Of a DNA stretch of 40,825 bases, positions 11,977 to 22,600 are shown one piece after another. How positions within the stretch are numbered: position 1 is the first letter of the stretch; the number at the start of each line of letters is the position of its first letter. Origin of the DNA: Nitrospirota bacterium (GTDB lineage: Bacteria; Nitrospirota; Nitrospiria; 2-01-FULL-66-17). Both the position numbers and the translations under genes were made by a program. The stretch spans positions 1-40,825 of the forward strand of contig JBFLXB010000034.1 in assembly GCA_040757335.1 (NCBI GenBank), in the 5' to 3' direction. The notes under the pieces were generated by a model that saw nothing but the letters and a program-made list of their open reading frames with translations, searched no databases and was not told the origin of the DNA.

Positions 11977-12375
11977 ATGGCTCAGGCGTACGGCATCCGA
12001 ACGACAGTGAAGACATCCTACGACGACACCATTCCCCGCGTGACCGAGGCGCTCAAACAAGAGGGCTTCGGGATTCTCACGCAAATCGACGTGAAGGACA
12101 CGCTGAAGAAAAAACTCAACGTGGATTTCCCCAAATACATCATCTTGGGCGCGTGCAACCCGCCGCTGGCCCACAAGGCGCTGTCGTCGGAGACGGAGAT
12201 CGGCTTGTTGTTGCCGTGTAATGTCATCGTGTACGAGGGCAAGGACGGCCAGACGGTCGTGGCCGCGCAGGACCCCGATGCCGCGCTCGGGATCGTGGGC
12301 AACCCCGCGCTCGCGCCGATCGCCAAAGACGCGCGCGAGCGCCTGGCCCGGGTGATTGCATCGCTCAAAGCCTGA
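11977..12375 (+). CDS. DUF302 family protein
   Basis: A 132-residue cytoplasmic protein with the full DUF302 layout: an N-terminal strand-helix (TTVKTSYDDTIPRVTEALK, then EGFGILTQIDVKDTLKKKL), the conserved core YIILGACNPPLAHKAL with its cysteine, then IGLLLPCNVIVYE and a C-terminal helix (DARERLARVIASL). AGGAGA about eight bases upstream supports this ATG. DUF302 proteins are widespread; some are linked to metal or sulfur chemistry, but no activity is established for this one. It seems to be transcribed alone. Confidence 0.9.
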   Translation: MAQAYGIRTTVKTSYDDTIPRVTEALKQEGFGILTQIDVKDTLKKKLNVDFPKYIILGACNPPLAHKALSSETEIGLLLPCNVIVYEGKDGQTVVAAQDPDAALGIVGNPALAPIAKDARERLARVIASLKA

Positions 12376-12390
12376 GCCGGCTAGGCCGGC
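12376..12390 (+). terminator. Hairpin directly after the DUF302 stop
   Basis: GCCGGC, TAG, GCCGGC forms a 6-bp GC stem immediately after the stop codon. No T-run follows, so factor-independent termination is doubtful. Confidence 0.35.
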
Positions 12391-12394
12391 TAGC

Positions 12395-12433
12395 GACAAA
12401 TTTGTCTGACAAATTTGCCTGACAAGTTTGTCA
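12395..12433 (+). promoter_or_regulatory. Three tandem 13-bp palindromic boxes (candidate activator sites)
   Basis: Three head-to-tail units, GACAAATTTGTCT (12395), GACAAATTTGCCT (12408) and GACAAGTTTGTCA (12421), each nearly palindromic and with an exact 13-base period. They lie about 130-165 bases upstream of the -24/-12 promoter at 12562, the usual distance for enhancer boxes of sigma-54 activators. The function is inference from symmetry, repetition and distance. Confidence 0.6.
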
Positions 12434-12561
12434 AAACCCTGATTCTGACGCCAAACTCTCTGGCGCTCGATCGATCGACCAAAATCTGAAACCCACCGAA
12501 CTTTGTGATTTAGAAAAGGAATATCCTCGCTAGGCCCACGGCGTTCGCGGCCCGTGGTTGG
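12434..12561. other. Spacer between activator boxes and sigma-54 promoter
   Basis: No gene is seen. The spacer holds an A/T-rich patch (about 12500-12527) that could be a bend site, and a 6-bp inverted repeat CCACGG/CCGTGG (12536-12557) just before the promoter. Confidence 0.4.
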
Positions 12562-12577
12562 TGGCACATTGCTTGCG
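12562..12577 (+). promoter_or_regulatory. Sigma-54 (-24/-12) promoter
   Basis: TGGCACATTGCTTGCG has TGGCAC at -24 and TTGC at -12, with the GG and GC dinucleotides at exactly the spacing of the RpoN consensus. The start would fall near 12588, about ten bases before the RAYT element. It reads toward the RAYT gene and, beyond it, the giant lipase-bearing surface protein. Confidence 0.65.
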
Positions 12578-12598
12578 TTTTTTTTTAGAGCGTAGAGC

Positions 12599-13636
12599 GG
12601 GGTCAGCCCCTGACTTGTGACAAGTGTCGCATGTACGCGGTCGGCTGAAACTCGAATATAGATATGGCGAGACCACTGCGGATCGAGTACGAGGGAGCGT
12701 TCTACCACGTGACCTCGCGCGGCAACGATCGCCAGCCAGTTAGTTTCGGAGCGCGCGACGTCGCGCAGTGGCGGGAGTACCTCGGCGAGGCGATCGTGAG
12801 ATACGACTGCCGCGTGCATGCCTACGTCTTCATGACCAACCACTACCACCTCGTGATCGAGACTCTGCGGCCGAATCTGAGCCGCGCCATGCACTTTCTC
12901 AATGGTTCGTACACGACGTACATCAACACCAAGCACCGGCGCAACGGGCACTTGTTTCAAGGGCGCTTCAAGGCGTTGGTGGTGGATCGCGACGCCTATC
13001 TGCTCGCCCTGTCGCGCTACGTGCATCTCAACCCGGTGCGGGCCGGGCTCGCGGCGCGGCCCGAGGCCTACCCCTTCAGCAGCTATCGCGAGTTCGTGAC
13101 GGGGACAGGCGATGGATTGGTCACCACCGACGTGACCCTGGGCCTGATGCCGGGCGATCGGCACCGCGCGGCGGATCGCTACCGCCGGTTTGTGGAGGAC
13201 GGGATGAAGCAGCCGCCGGCCGACCCATTGGCTCAGCGCCACGGCGGGCTCATCGTGGGCAGCGAGGCGTTCGTCCGCCAGGTGCTCGGCCGAGTGGACC
13301 GCGGGCGATTGGCGCGGACCGAGGTGTCAGGGCGACGCGCGTTGACGCGGGACGTGAACCGGGAGGAGGTCGTGCGGGCGGCGAGCGAGGTGTGTCAGGT
13401 GTCGCGGTCTGAGATCTTGGCCTCGCGAACACCGCGTGCCGACGCTCGGAGCGTGGCCATCTACGTCCTCAAAAGAACGACGGGCCTGACGAACCGTGAT
13501 TTGGGGCAGTTCTTCGGCGGCGTCGGGCCCTCGGCGATCGCCCAGACCGCGCGACGAGTTGCGGCGCGTCTGGGTGGGGATCAGCGGCTGGCGGAGACGG
13601 TTGACCGCGTCCTGTCACAAGTCAAGGGCTGACCCC
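12599..13636 (+). mobile_element. RAYT element with 26-bp inverted ends
   Basis: The left end (12599-12624, GGGGTCAGCCC...TTGTGACAAG) and right end (13611-13636) are inverted copies that match at 24 of 26 positions. The element is 1038 bp and carries one transposase gene. The gene's stop codon lies within the right end. The element sits between a sigma-54 promoter and the giant gene that starts at 13687. Confidence 0.75.
12664..13632 (+). CDS. REP-associated tyrosine transposase (Y1, HUH) with DnaA-like C-terminus
   Basis: A 322-residue single-strand DNA transposase of the TnpA-REP type. The HUH metal site is visible as MTNHYHLVIE (His60, His62), and the tyrosine helix region as LSRYVHLNPVRAGL (near residue 119). 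The N-terminus MARPLRIEYEGAFYHVTSRG is typical of the long RAYT group. Residues about 225-320 form an extra domain (VCQVSRSEIL, LKRTTGLTNRDLGQFFGG, GPSAIAQTARRV) resembling the DNA-binding end of DnaA. The family nicks and moves REP-like palindromes. It looks intact. It is unrelated in close sequence to the RAYT genes at 24-29 kb. Confidence 0.9.
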   Translation: MARPLRIEYEGAFYHVTSRGNDRQPVSFGARDVAQWREYLGEAIVRYDCRVHAYVFMTNHYHLVIETLRPNLSRAMHFLNGSYTTYINTKHRRNGHLFQGRFKALVVDRDAYLLALSRYVHLNPVRAGLAARPEAYPFSSYREFVTGTGDGLVTTDVTLGLMPGDRHRAADRYRRFVEDGMKQPPADPLAQRHGGLIVGSEAFVRQVLGRVDRGRLARTEVSGRRALTRDVNREEVVRAASEVCQVSRSEILASRTPRADARSVAIYVLKRTTGLTNRDLGQFFGGVGPSAIAQTARRVAARLGGDQRLAETVDRVLSQVKG

Positions 13637-13637
13637 A

Positions 13638-13666
13638 TTGAAGTCGGGATTCAGGTCTAGTATGGT
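13638..13666 (+). promoter_or_regulatory. Candidate sigma-70 promoter at the edge of the RAYT element
   Basis: TTGAAG (13638-13643), 17 bases, TATGGT (13661-13666). The -35 begins two bases outside the right inverted end. It would start transcription about 14 bases before the GTG of the giant gene. Moderate match only. Confidence 0.4.
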
Positions 13667-13686
13667 TCGCGGTCTCACCTGCTGGA

Positions 13687-16600
13687 GTGCCCGTGGTGGA
13701 AGGCTTCCTCCCAGCCTCCCGGCCTTCGAAGGCGGTCAGCGTCGCGCACCTCGGCCTCGTCGGAGCGCTGCTGGGGGTCCTGCCGAACCCGGCGTGGGCT
13801 GGGACCTTCTCCTTGTTCCAGAAGACGTATACCCGGGGGACCGGCGCGCCGATCACCGAGGTCGATACGCTCGCGGTACGTGATCCCAGCACGACCTATC
13901 TCCTGAGGGTCTACAACGGCGGGCTGGTCGATGCGCCCACGGAGTTTGTCTCCAGCTCGGTGATCGCGATCAACGGCGCCACCGTGCTGGGGCCCAGCGA
14001 GTTCAATCAGAACGTCCAGTACATTGAGGAACCGGTCTCGCTGACCGCGTCCACGACCCTGAGCGTGGAAGTGCGGGGCAAGCCTGGCGGCCTGATCACC
14101 CTGGTCATCGAGGGCCGGGACGATACCCCACCGATGATCACCGCGAGCGTGACCCCCGGGCCCAACGCGGCGGGCTGGCACCGGATAGCGCCGACGGTCT
14201 CGTTCTCCTGCGTTGATGCCACATCAGGCGTCGCCTCGGTGACGGACCCGATCACGGTTGCGGCCGAGGGCGTCAACCAACCGATCACCGGCACCTGTAC
14301 GGATGTGGCTGGAAACAGCGCGCAGGCTCAGGTGACGATCAACCTGGATCTCACCGCGCCGGTCATGAGTTTCGCGACCGATCCTGCTCCGAACGCAGCG
14401 GGCTGGCACCGGACCGATCCCACGGTGAGCTTTGGTGCGACCGACGCGCTCTCGGGTATCGACACGATCTCGCCGCCCGTGACCGTCACGACCGAGGCCG
14501 GCAATCAGGGGATCACGGGAACCGCGACCGACCGCGCGGGAAACTCGGCGTCGCTGACCGTACCCGTGTCCCTGGACAAGACGCCGCCTGGCGTGCAGAT
14601 CGTCGCCCCCACCCAGGGCCAGTTCTTTGCCGCGTCGCCCATCACGGTGTCGGGGACCGCGAGCGACACCCTATCGAGCTCCACCGTCACGCTGAGTGGC
14701 CAGCCGGTCACCGTGGCCGGGGAGCAGTGGAACACGAGTATGGCGCTGGCGGGCGGGCTCAACACGATCACAGCGGTTGCGCAGGATGCGGCCGGCAACC
14801 AGGCCTCGGCCAGCGTGCTGGTCACGCTGGACAATGTGCCGCCGGTGATCACGCTCGATACGCCGGTGGATGGCAGCGCCACCAATCAGCCCACGCTGGC
14901 CGTACGCGGCACAATTACAGACAACGGCCTCTTGGCCTCGGCCGAGCTCCGGTGTCCTGGAGCGGCTGACAGCACGCCGTTGGACGTGCAGGCTGGCGAC
15001 TTTACCGCCTCGTGCACGCGTTCCGACGATGGGCCCGCCGCGCTGACCATCGTGGCGGTGGACGCGGCAGGCAATCGCGCGGAACAGGGCGCGACCGTGA
15101 CGCTGGATCGCGTGGCACCCGCGATCACCGCATCGATCACGCCGGCACCGAACGCGGCCGGCTGGCACCGCGCCGACGCCACGGTCACCTTTACGTGCAC
15201 CGACGCGCTTTCGGGGATCGCCACCTGCCAGAATCCCGTTACGGTTTCGACTGCAGGCGCTGGCCAGATTATCTCCGGCACCGCGACTGATCGCGCGGGC
15301 AACAGCGCTTCAACCTCGATGACCGTCAACCTGGACCGCAAGCCTCCCACCATCACGGCCGCGGTCAGTCCTGCGGCCAATGCCGTGGGCTGGCATCGCA
15401 CCGACCCAACCATCACTTTTACGTGTCTGGATGATCTGAGCGGTGTTGCCGTGTGCCCGCCGGCGCAGATCGTGGGCACCGAGGGAGCCGGTCAAACTGT
15501 GACTGGCACGGCGGAGGATGCGGCCGGCAATGCGGCCACCACCACGGTCAGCATTGCGCTGGACAAGACGCCTCCGGCGCTCACGGTCACCACGCCAGCG
15601 GATGGCCAGTTCGTAGCCAGTTCTCCGGTCACCATTTCGGGCACGGTGAGCGACGCGCTCTCCGCGCCAGTCGTCACCGTGAATAGCCAGCCGGTCTCGG
15701 TCACCAACGGGCAATGGACAGGCCAGGTCGCGTTGGCCGGTGGCGCGAACACCATCGCGATCGTGGCCACGGACGCGGCGGGCAACCAGACCACAGCCAC
15801 GCGCACCGTGATCTTGGATCACACGCCGCCGGTCATCGCGCTCGACGCGCCGGCAGACGGCCTCATCACGAACCAATCCCCGGTGGCGGTGCGCGGGACG
15901 GTCAGCGACGATGGCCAGATCGCGTCGATTGAGCTTTCTTGCGCAGGCGCGCCGCAGGCAGTGCCCGCCCAGTCAGGAGCGTTCGTGGCGTCGTGCCCGC
16001 TGGGTGGGGAAGGCCCGAAGGTCCTGTCGCTGACCGTGCGTGATGCCGCGGGCAACCAGGCGTCGGTCGAGCGGCATCTGGTTTACGACACCACGCCGCC
16101 TGGTTTGACCGTGACCAGCCCTGCGAATAACCTGCTCACCAACAATCCCGCAGTGCGCGTTGCGGGCACGTTGGATGACCCCACTGCCAGCCTGGTGGTG
16201 GGCGGGGTCTCCGCGCCGGCCGCAGCCTCGTGGAGTGCGGATCGCCTGCTGAGCGACGGCCCGCACACCCTCGACATCGTGGCCACGGATCCGGCCGGCA
16301 ACGCCAGTACTGTCACCCGCACCGTGACCATCGACACCGCACCGCCGGTGATCACGCTGGATGGAACGGATCGTGCGGTGACGGCCACAGCCGCTCTCAC
16401 CGTGTCGGGAGGCGTGAACGAGGCCATCATGGCCATCACGGTGAACGGGGTGACGGCTGTTGTCAGCGGGTTGCGCTTTGAGGCGAGCGTCACGCTGACC
16501 GAGGGCGATAACTTGCTGACCGTCGTCGCCGCGGACGTGGCTGGCAACTCCGCCACCGCTATTCGGACCGTCACGCTGGACACCCAACCACCGCACCTGA

Positions 16601-19600
16601 TCATCACGACTCCGGCCCCGGGCGCGCTGACCAACAGCCGCACGATCCGTGTGGCTGGAACCGTTGACGACCCCAGCGCCACTGTGACCGTGAACGGCCA
16701 GCCAGCGCCCATCACCGGGAGCGCCTGGGAATACACCGTGTCCCTGGCCGAGGGCGATAACGCGGTTGCCATCCGGGCGGTCGATGCGGTGGGCAACGGC
16801 GCGACGCGAGCTCTCTCCATCGTGGTGGACTCGATCCCTCCGGTCGTGCAGGCGAACGCGCCCGCCGACGTGGCCGCGGGGGAGAATGTCACCCTGGTCG
16901 GCTCGGCCGACGATGCGGGCGGGCTGGTGCGCCTCATCTTGGCGATCGGCAACGTGACCGTGGCCGACGCCACGCTGGCCGACCCGCACGCCTCGCGCCA
17001 GGGCGCGTACACCATCCCGGTTACGGCCGCGGTAGGGGACACCGTGACCTTGACCGTGACCGCCGTCGACCGCGCGGGAAATTCAGGCACGGCCACCGCC
17101 ACGTTGCGGGTGACCGCCGCAGCCACGCTGCCAGGGTTTGTCCATGGGGAGGTGTTCGACGATTCGCTGGGGCTACCGATGGCCGGCGCGAACGCATCGG
17201 CCGCCGGAGCGACCACCTCGGTGGGTGACAACGGCATCTACCTGCTCACACAATCAGCCGGCAGCGTGGTCGTGCGAGTGACCAAGCCAGGCTATACCGC
17301 ATCGGAGCGCAAGGGCACGGTTCAAGCCGGCCGCAAGCTCACGCTCCTGGATGCGCGCCTCACGCCCGTCGATCCCAACGAGGTCACCCTCGATGCAGGG
17401 GGCGGGGTGGCGCCCGGCGCGTCGGCGCCGATCCGACTCGACGTGCCGGCCGGCTTGTTCCAGGTCCCGACCGCGGTTCGGGTCACCACGCTCTCACGCC
17501 AAGGCCTCGTCGCACCCCTGCCATTGGGGTGGACGCCGATCGCAGCCGCCCAGATCGACGCGTCGATCACGACGTGGACCATTCCGGCGACGTTCGTCGT
17601 CTCGCGCGCCGTGCCCTCGACCGCGGCCGTTACGGTGGTGCGCTACGATGAGGCCAGCCACCAGTGGGTGGTCGTGGGGCCCGCGCGCTGGTCGGCGTCC
17701 ACCCTGGACATCGATCTGTCCGGCCCGGGGCAGTTCGCGATGGTGCTGCCCGATTCCGGAACCGTGGCGCCGCCCGCACCCATCGCGGGGCAGCCGTTGG
17801 CCGGGAGCGTTAGCGCGGGCTATCCTGACGGCATCGCAGCCACGGGCAGCGTGGTGCCGCGCGCCGCGCCACCGAGTACGGAGGGGCCGATCCAGCCCGC
17901 AGCCCAGGGCACGGTGACGCTGACCCAGGCCGCAGGCACCGCGCCACTCCCCAGCGGGATGGTGCTGACCGCCGCAGTCACCGAGCGCTTCGATCCGCGC
18001 CAGGGCGAGGTCGTGATCGGCCCGGGCTACCGGGAAGATCTGATCCTCTACCGGATGACGGACGACGGCGTGCACGGCAACCTGACCGCGACGTTCCCCA
18101 TCACGCCGTCGCAGCGCTATAGCTTGAGCGAGTTGCTCCTGGGCACGATCACGCTGGACATCCGCACCCACGAGGGCGACACGCCCGCGGCCGTGGTGGG
18201 GTCAGCCGGCGCCACCGTAACCACGCCCGAGGGCGCGTATCTGTCGATCCCGTCCCTGGCCCTGACAGCGGACATCCCCGTGGGGTTCACGGTGCTGCCC
18301 GCGCCCTCGGTGCCGGTCCCCAGCGAGTGGCAGGCCTTGGCCGCAGTGGCGTTGGACCTCCCGCAGACCGTGTTGGGCTCGCCGGCTACGTTGACGGTCC
18401 CAACCCCCGCGACGTACCAGCCGGGGAGCCAACTCCTCATCGCCCAGATCGTGCCGATCGGGGGCAGCCAACGCCTGCGTCTGGTGGCGGTGGGCCGGGT
18501 CAGCGGGGGACTGGTGACGACCGAGACCACCGTTTCCGGAATCACACTGCCCGGCATTCGGCAAGGCGGAGAATACGTGATCCTCCGACCGCCGGCACCC
18601 GTGGGGTTCATCAGCGGCGTGGTGCGCGGCAACGACCAGGCCGCGCGCGCGGGAGCGGTGGTTGACGCGAGCGGGCTCCCGCTGGTGGATCAGACCGGCG
18701 CGGATGGTCGCTACGTGGTGGTCGGGGTGGTGGGTGCGAACACGGTCACGGCCCAGGATCCGACCACCGCGGAACAGGCATCGGCCGCCATCGAGATCTC
18801 GCAGCAGGATGCGGTGGTGGTCCGCGACCTGACGCTGGCCGTGGTGCCCTTTGCCGTGACCACGATCGAGCCCGCGCAGGGCGCAACCGGCGTGTCGATC
18901 CGCGCCATTCTGCGGGTCACGTTCAACCGCGCCGTGGACACCGCCTCCCTCACCGCGACCGCCATCACGCTTCGGGATACCGCCTCCGACGTGGGCGTGC
19001 TGGCCATTGCCAGTGCGGATGGCACCCAACTCACCCTCTACCCCCGCGCCCTGGTGGGCAACACCACCTACACCCTGACGTTGACCACCGGTCTCAAGGA
19101 CCGGCTCAGTCGCCCGCTGGCCGCGGCCGCGACCACATCCTTTGCCACCGCCAATGTCATCCCGCCGCCGCGGCCTGCGGCCGGGCGGATGAACGTGAGC
19201 TTCCCGGACGACGCCGGGATGATCACGGTGACCGCCACACAAGGCACCGTGGACCCGGTGTACCCCGTGGTGCTCTTGAACCTCGCCACCGGCGAGACCA
19301 CGTCCGTCACCGTCTTGGCCGACGGCAGCTTTACTGCCCGCATCTTCGGCTCCATCGGCGACGAGCTGCAGCTCTTGATTCGGGATGCCGACGGCAACCA
19401 AACGGTTGCAGACCTCCCGCCCATGCGGGCAGCCGACGGCCGGACGTTCGTTGGCACTACCGGCGGCGAGGTGGGCGGCCCGGATGACTCTCGCCTCGTC
19501 ATCCCTGCCCAAGCGCTCAAGGTCCCCGCAGTCTTTACTCTGACGCCTGTCTCGTTGTCTGATCCGAGCGCCCCCTCGCCCCCTCCCCCGCTCCCCCCAT

Positions 19601-22600
19601 CGGTGTTGACGATCGGAGCCTGGCGCATCACCAGCCAGGGCATCCCGTGGCGGGTGGAGGCCACCTTTGCCGTACCCAAGCCGGCTGATTTTCCCACCGG
19701 CGCACGGCCGTTTGTCCTCAAACGGCTCACGTTGCCGGATGGGACGGAGCGCTGGGCCATGATCACCACGGCCAAGGTCGTGGGCAACGAGATCGTCACT
19801 GCGAGCCCGCCGTTCCCGGGCGTCACCAGCGAAGGCACCTATGCCGTGGTTGCCTATCCCGCGGGCGTACAAACGGTCGTGGTCTCGGGCATTGTCTTCC
19901 GGGACAGCAACTCCAACGGCGTGTACGACGGGGGCGACGTGGTGGCCGCCGGGGCCTATGTCGGCGAGGGCAGCTTTGCGAGCCTTGCCGCCGCGCCCTC
20001 GCCGCTGGCGGTGGCGCAGGCCGACGGCACCTATGCGCTGCTCTTGAGTGCGCCAGGCGGCAGCACCTCTTTCACCGCCCCCGTGACCGCGCTCGATCCG
20101 CGGGGCACCTTGAGCCGTACCGAAACCTTGCCCACCATTGACCCGACCACGACCAGTTCGTTGGCGGCCAATGTGCTGCTGGAAGACCTCGTGGTGAGTC
20201 GGCAACAAGATCAGGCTGCGCCGACACTGAGCCTCGCGGCCAAGGGGCCAGAGCTGTTCGCAGGCACCAGCCTGGTGAACAGCCCCCTCACGCTGAGCCT
20301 GACCGCCCAGGACGACCAGCTCGTGGCGAGCCTCGCGCTTACGCAGAACGGCCAGGTGCAGACCCTGGCACCGCAAGGCTTGGGCACGGAGCGAACCACG
20401 GCGGACGTGACCCTGACGCCGCTCGATCCCGGCCTGCTGACCTTGGTGGCGACCGTGGACGACCTCACCGGCAAGCGCGCGACGCAGCGGCTCACGCTCC
20501 GGATCGTGACCGCCAGCGAACGCAGCCAACTGCCGCCGCCGATCCCCAACACGCCGCCCACGGCCGTCACCGCCGGGATTTCCCCGCCGGATGGCTCCAC
20601 GGATCTCACCATCGACACGGTGGTCCGGATCCCGTTCTCCGAGCCGGTGCAGGCCACGGCCACCGCTCTCTATCTCCAAGACCGGGCGACCGGCCAGACC
20701 GTGCCGGCTGAAATCGGTGGGACCGGGGCCGAGATCATTCTGACCCCCACCGGCTATCTGCACTACGGCGCGACCTACGACGTCGTGCTCACAGATCAGA
20801 TTACCGACACCGAGGGCAAGCCGTTGGCCAACCCGCTCTCCGTGAGCTTTTCCACTATGCCGCTGAGCGTCGTGAGTCGCACCCCACTCGCCAACGGCCG
20901 CGGCGTGTCTCTCGACGGGACCACGCTCATCGGTCTGGAACAGACCCAGGGACTCGTGACCCTCGATGTCAGCGAGCCAGGCGCGCCCATGGCACTGGGA
21001 CGCCTCGATCTCTTGGGCCAGACCAACAATGGGTTCGCGCTGGGCCAGGAAGCCGTGGTCGTCGCGCACAAGTACGGCACGCAGACCTTCGGGACGGGCG
21101 CGTTAAGTCTCGATACGTTTGACGCGGGGTTGGCGGCCGGCACGTTCGGCGGGTCGTCCGGCTTTCCCGTGGATGTGTCCTCCTCGGTCAGCGCCTCGGC
21201 GCTCTTCGGGCTCATTCGCCTGGTGGATGTCGGCACGCCGACGGCGCCGACCTTTGTGAAGGGGGCCGCCATCACCTGGCCGCCGAACCCCGAGATCGAG
21301 CAAGTCTTTGGCCGGAGCCCGGGCGAAGGGATCCCGTTGCGGGTCGCGGTGGTCGGGCCGACTGCGTATGTGGCCGTCGTGCCGACCGGCATCCAGGTGG
21401 TGGACCTCGCCACGCTCAAGACCCGCACCGACCGCCGCACCCCGATCGTGCAACAGACCGTGAGCATCGGCGGCGCCCCGCGCGACGTGGCCGCGGCGGG
21501 CGACCTGGTCCTGGCCGTGAGCAACCAAGGCCTGACCGTACTCAACGGCGCGGCCTTTGGCGAGCGCCTGGCCACGCTGCCCCTGCCCGGCGCCTTCCGC
21601 GTGAGCGCTGCCTCGGGGTACCGCGTGCTCGATCCGCTCACCGGCGCTGAGCAGGACAAGACCCTGGCCCTGGTCACCGCGGGCTCTGTGCTCCATGTCG
21701 TGGACGTGACCGCCCCCGCGTCGCCCACGGTGCTGGGCTCGCTCAATCTCGGCGAACCGCTGTTCAGCATCATCGGCATCCCCGGAAGGCGAATGGCCTT
21801 TGCAGGCAACGGGTTCAATACCCTGCATGCCATCGACCTGACCGATCCCACGAAGCCCAAGCGCATTGGCCTGCTCAAGGGCGAAGTGGCCCCGCGGTAT
21901 TTGGCCGCGGATGAACAAACAGTGTTCCTGTCGGACGATGTGGTGGCCGTGCAGTATTGGGCGGAGGGGACGGTGAAGTTTGTGGATCCGACAAACGACC
22001 AGCAGACGTACGACGGGGCGGTGACAGATGGGGTGACACGGCTGAAGGTGCGGGTCACCGGCCAGGTCTTGGAGGGCCGCGACACGGTGTCGCTGCAGCT
22101 TAAGGACCCCGCGCACCGGAGCACCGACGTGGGCCTGGGCGGGCTCTGCGTGCTCGGCACGGCCGCCGGCCAGGCATGCGGGGCCACCCGCTTACCGGTC
22201 CCCGTCACACGACCTGCCGGCGAGCCGGCCTATGCCGAAGCCCTCTACCAGGTGCCGGAGACGTTCGTGCGGTTTGGGTCGGATGACCTCAAGGCCAAGG
22301 ACGAGCCGGCGGCCAGCCGGTTTGTGGATGTCACGGTGTTGGACACCAGCAACATGGAGTTGGTGTCTCGGGTGCTGCGGCTCAAACGACCGCCGGTGCT
22401 GCTGGTGCATGGGGTGTGGGCGGATCCCACGACGTGGAGCTTCTTGGATACTTCCTTGAAGGAAGGCGGGAAGTTTCGAACGCTCCTGGCTGATTACAGT
22501 ACTAACAACGCGGGTCATTTTAGCGAGAATTACGGCGTAATTGGTGAGTATTTAGAGCAACTGGTGGGCGACGTCACGGCTCAACGGCTCGCGGGGACCA

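Noticed and set aside
12395-12433. The tandem boxes as a terminator for the DUF302 gene
   Set aside because: Stems are short and A/T-rich with no T-tract; the exact 13-base period and distance to the -24/-12 promoter fit protein binding better.
11917-13242. Minus-strand open frame across the DUF302 gene, promoter region and RAYT gene
   Set aside because: It covers two convincing plus-strand genes and an intergenic control region, and shows no domain.
18202-21069. Long open frame on the minus strand (955 codons)
   Set aside because: It is antisense to the first giant gene, is rich in R, G, H and A without any domain, and is a usual by-product of high third-position GC.
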